Shown piece after piece: positions 63,987 to 64,000 of a DNA stretch of 64,000 bases; the first letter of the stretch is position 1, and every line of letters begins with the position of its first letter. Below the pieces are notes generated by a model, which worked only from the letters and a program-made list of their open reading frames with translations, searched no databases and was not told where the DNA came from. The DNA comes from Propionibacteriaceae bacterium. GTDB lineage: Bacteria > Actinomycetota > Actinomycetes > Propionibacteriales > Propionibacteriaceae. The stretch spans positions 38,321 to 102,320 of the forward strand of contig JAUNKV010000009.1 in NCBI GenBank assembly GCA_030532575.1. The letters run 5' to 3'. Position numbers and translations under genes: made by a program.

Positions 63987-64000
63987 TGGGAGCGCTCTCA
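63987..64000. promoter_or_regulatory. CebR/CelR-like operator
   Basis: TGGGAGCGCTCTCA differs at one base from the known CebR/CelR 14-bp palindrome TGGGAGCGCTCCCA of LacI-family regulators of cellobiose or beta-glucoside use. It lies at the window end, about 50 bases past cobK, so the controlled gene should lie beyond 64000. Confidence 0.55.

Noticed and set aside
1..64000. tRNA genes, CRISPR arrays, insertion-sequence transposases and prophage genes
   Set aside because: I looked on both strands and saw no convincing example of any of these.

Overview
The DNA is uniformly GC-rich and carries actinobacterial gene strings: recG-rsmD-coaD-DUF177-rpmF-rnc-mutM-smc and a broken-up rimP-nusA-ylxR-infB-rbfA-truB-ribF-rpsO-pnp-dapB. 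A LutABC/lactate permease operon, a cobalamin gene (cobK) and a bacterial-microcompartment fragment (eutS-eutP-alcohol dehydrogenase) make a member of the Propionibacteriaceae (Actinomycetota) the best guess. The genus is inference only.

Region 1, 1-25680: one gapless inverted repeat. Every base x on one side pairs with 25681-x on the other, with the centre between 12840 and 12841. Each arm holds rsmD, coaD, yceD, rpmF, rnc, mutM, a GtrA-family gene, smc, a DUF4143 ATPase, a purine nucleoside phosphorylase, a HAD phosphatase, a secreted CpdB-like nucleotidase and a VapB-like antitoxin remnant. The right arm runs naturally into recG, so it is probably the true locus. The left arm is most likely a fold-back assembly or library artefact, because it would duplicate essential genes in a palindrome with no spacer. 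Genes in both arms are listed; full notes sit on the left copies.

Region 2, 25664-39062: recG, rpmB, RNase J, a three-gene sugar ABC importer without its own ATPase, a GNAT gene, dapB, pnp, rpsO, a second GNAT gene and ribF. Perfect hairpin terminators follow rpmB, pnp and rpsO.

Region 3, 39107-44650: a lactate module, lctP-lutA-lutB-lutC, divergent from a FadR-type GntR regulator. The intergenic DNA holds three TGGT-N3-ACC operator-like sites. The module sits between truB and ribF, which are adjacent in many bacteria.

Region 4, 44647-52451: translation and transcription genes truB, rbfA, infB, ylxR, nusA and rimP, then a ferritin-like (DUF4439) lipoprotein. A small secreted-protein gene on the opposite strand interrupts nusA-ylxR.

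Region 5, 52438-56533: a flavoprotein gene, the microcompartment fragment eutS-eutP-adh, an aldo/keto reductase, and a composite repeat of two 78-base direct repeats around an inverted repeat.

Region 6, 56534-64000: proS, an A/T-richer pair (lipoprotein and a frameshifted secreted SGNH hydrolase with PKD and thrombospondin-3 domains), a DUF4081 acetyltransferase, ispG, cobK, and a CebR-like operator on the last 14 bases.

Points of most interest: a 19-bp perfect hairpin over the rnc (RNase III) start, which could be a self-cleavage site; two unrelated secreted proteins that stop exactly at LPxTGA with no membrane anchor; two different ~22-bp operator-like arrays; the palindrome itself; and the lone microcompartment genes.
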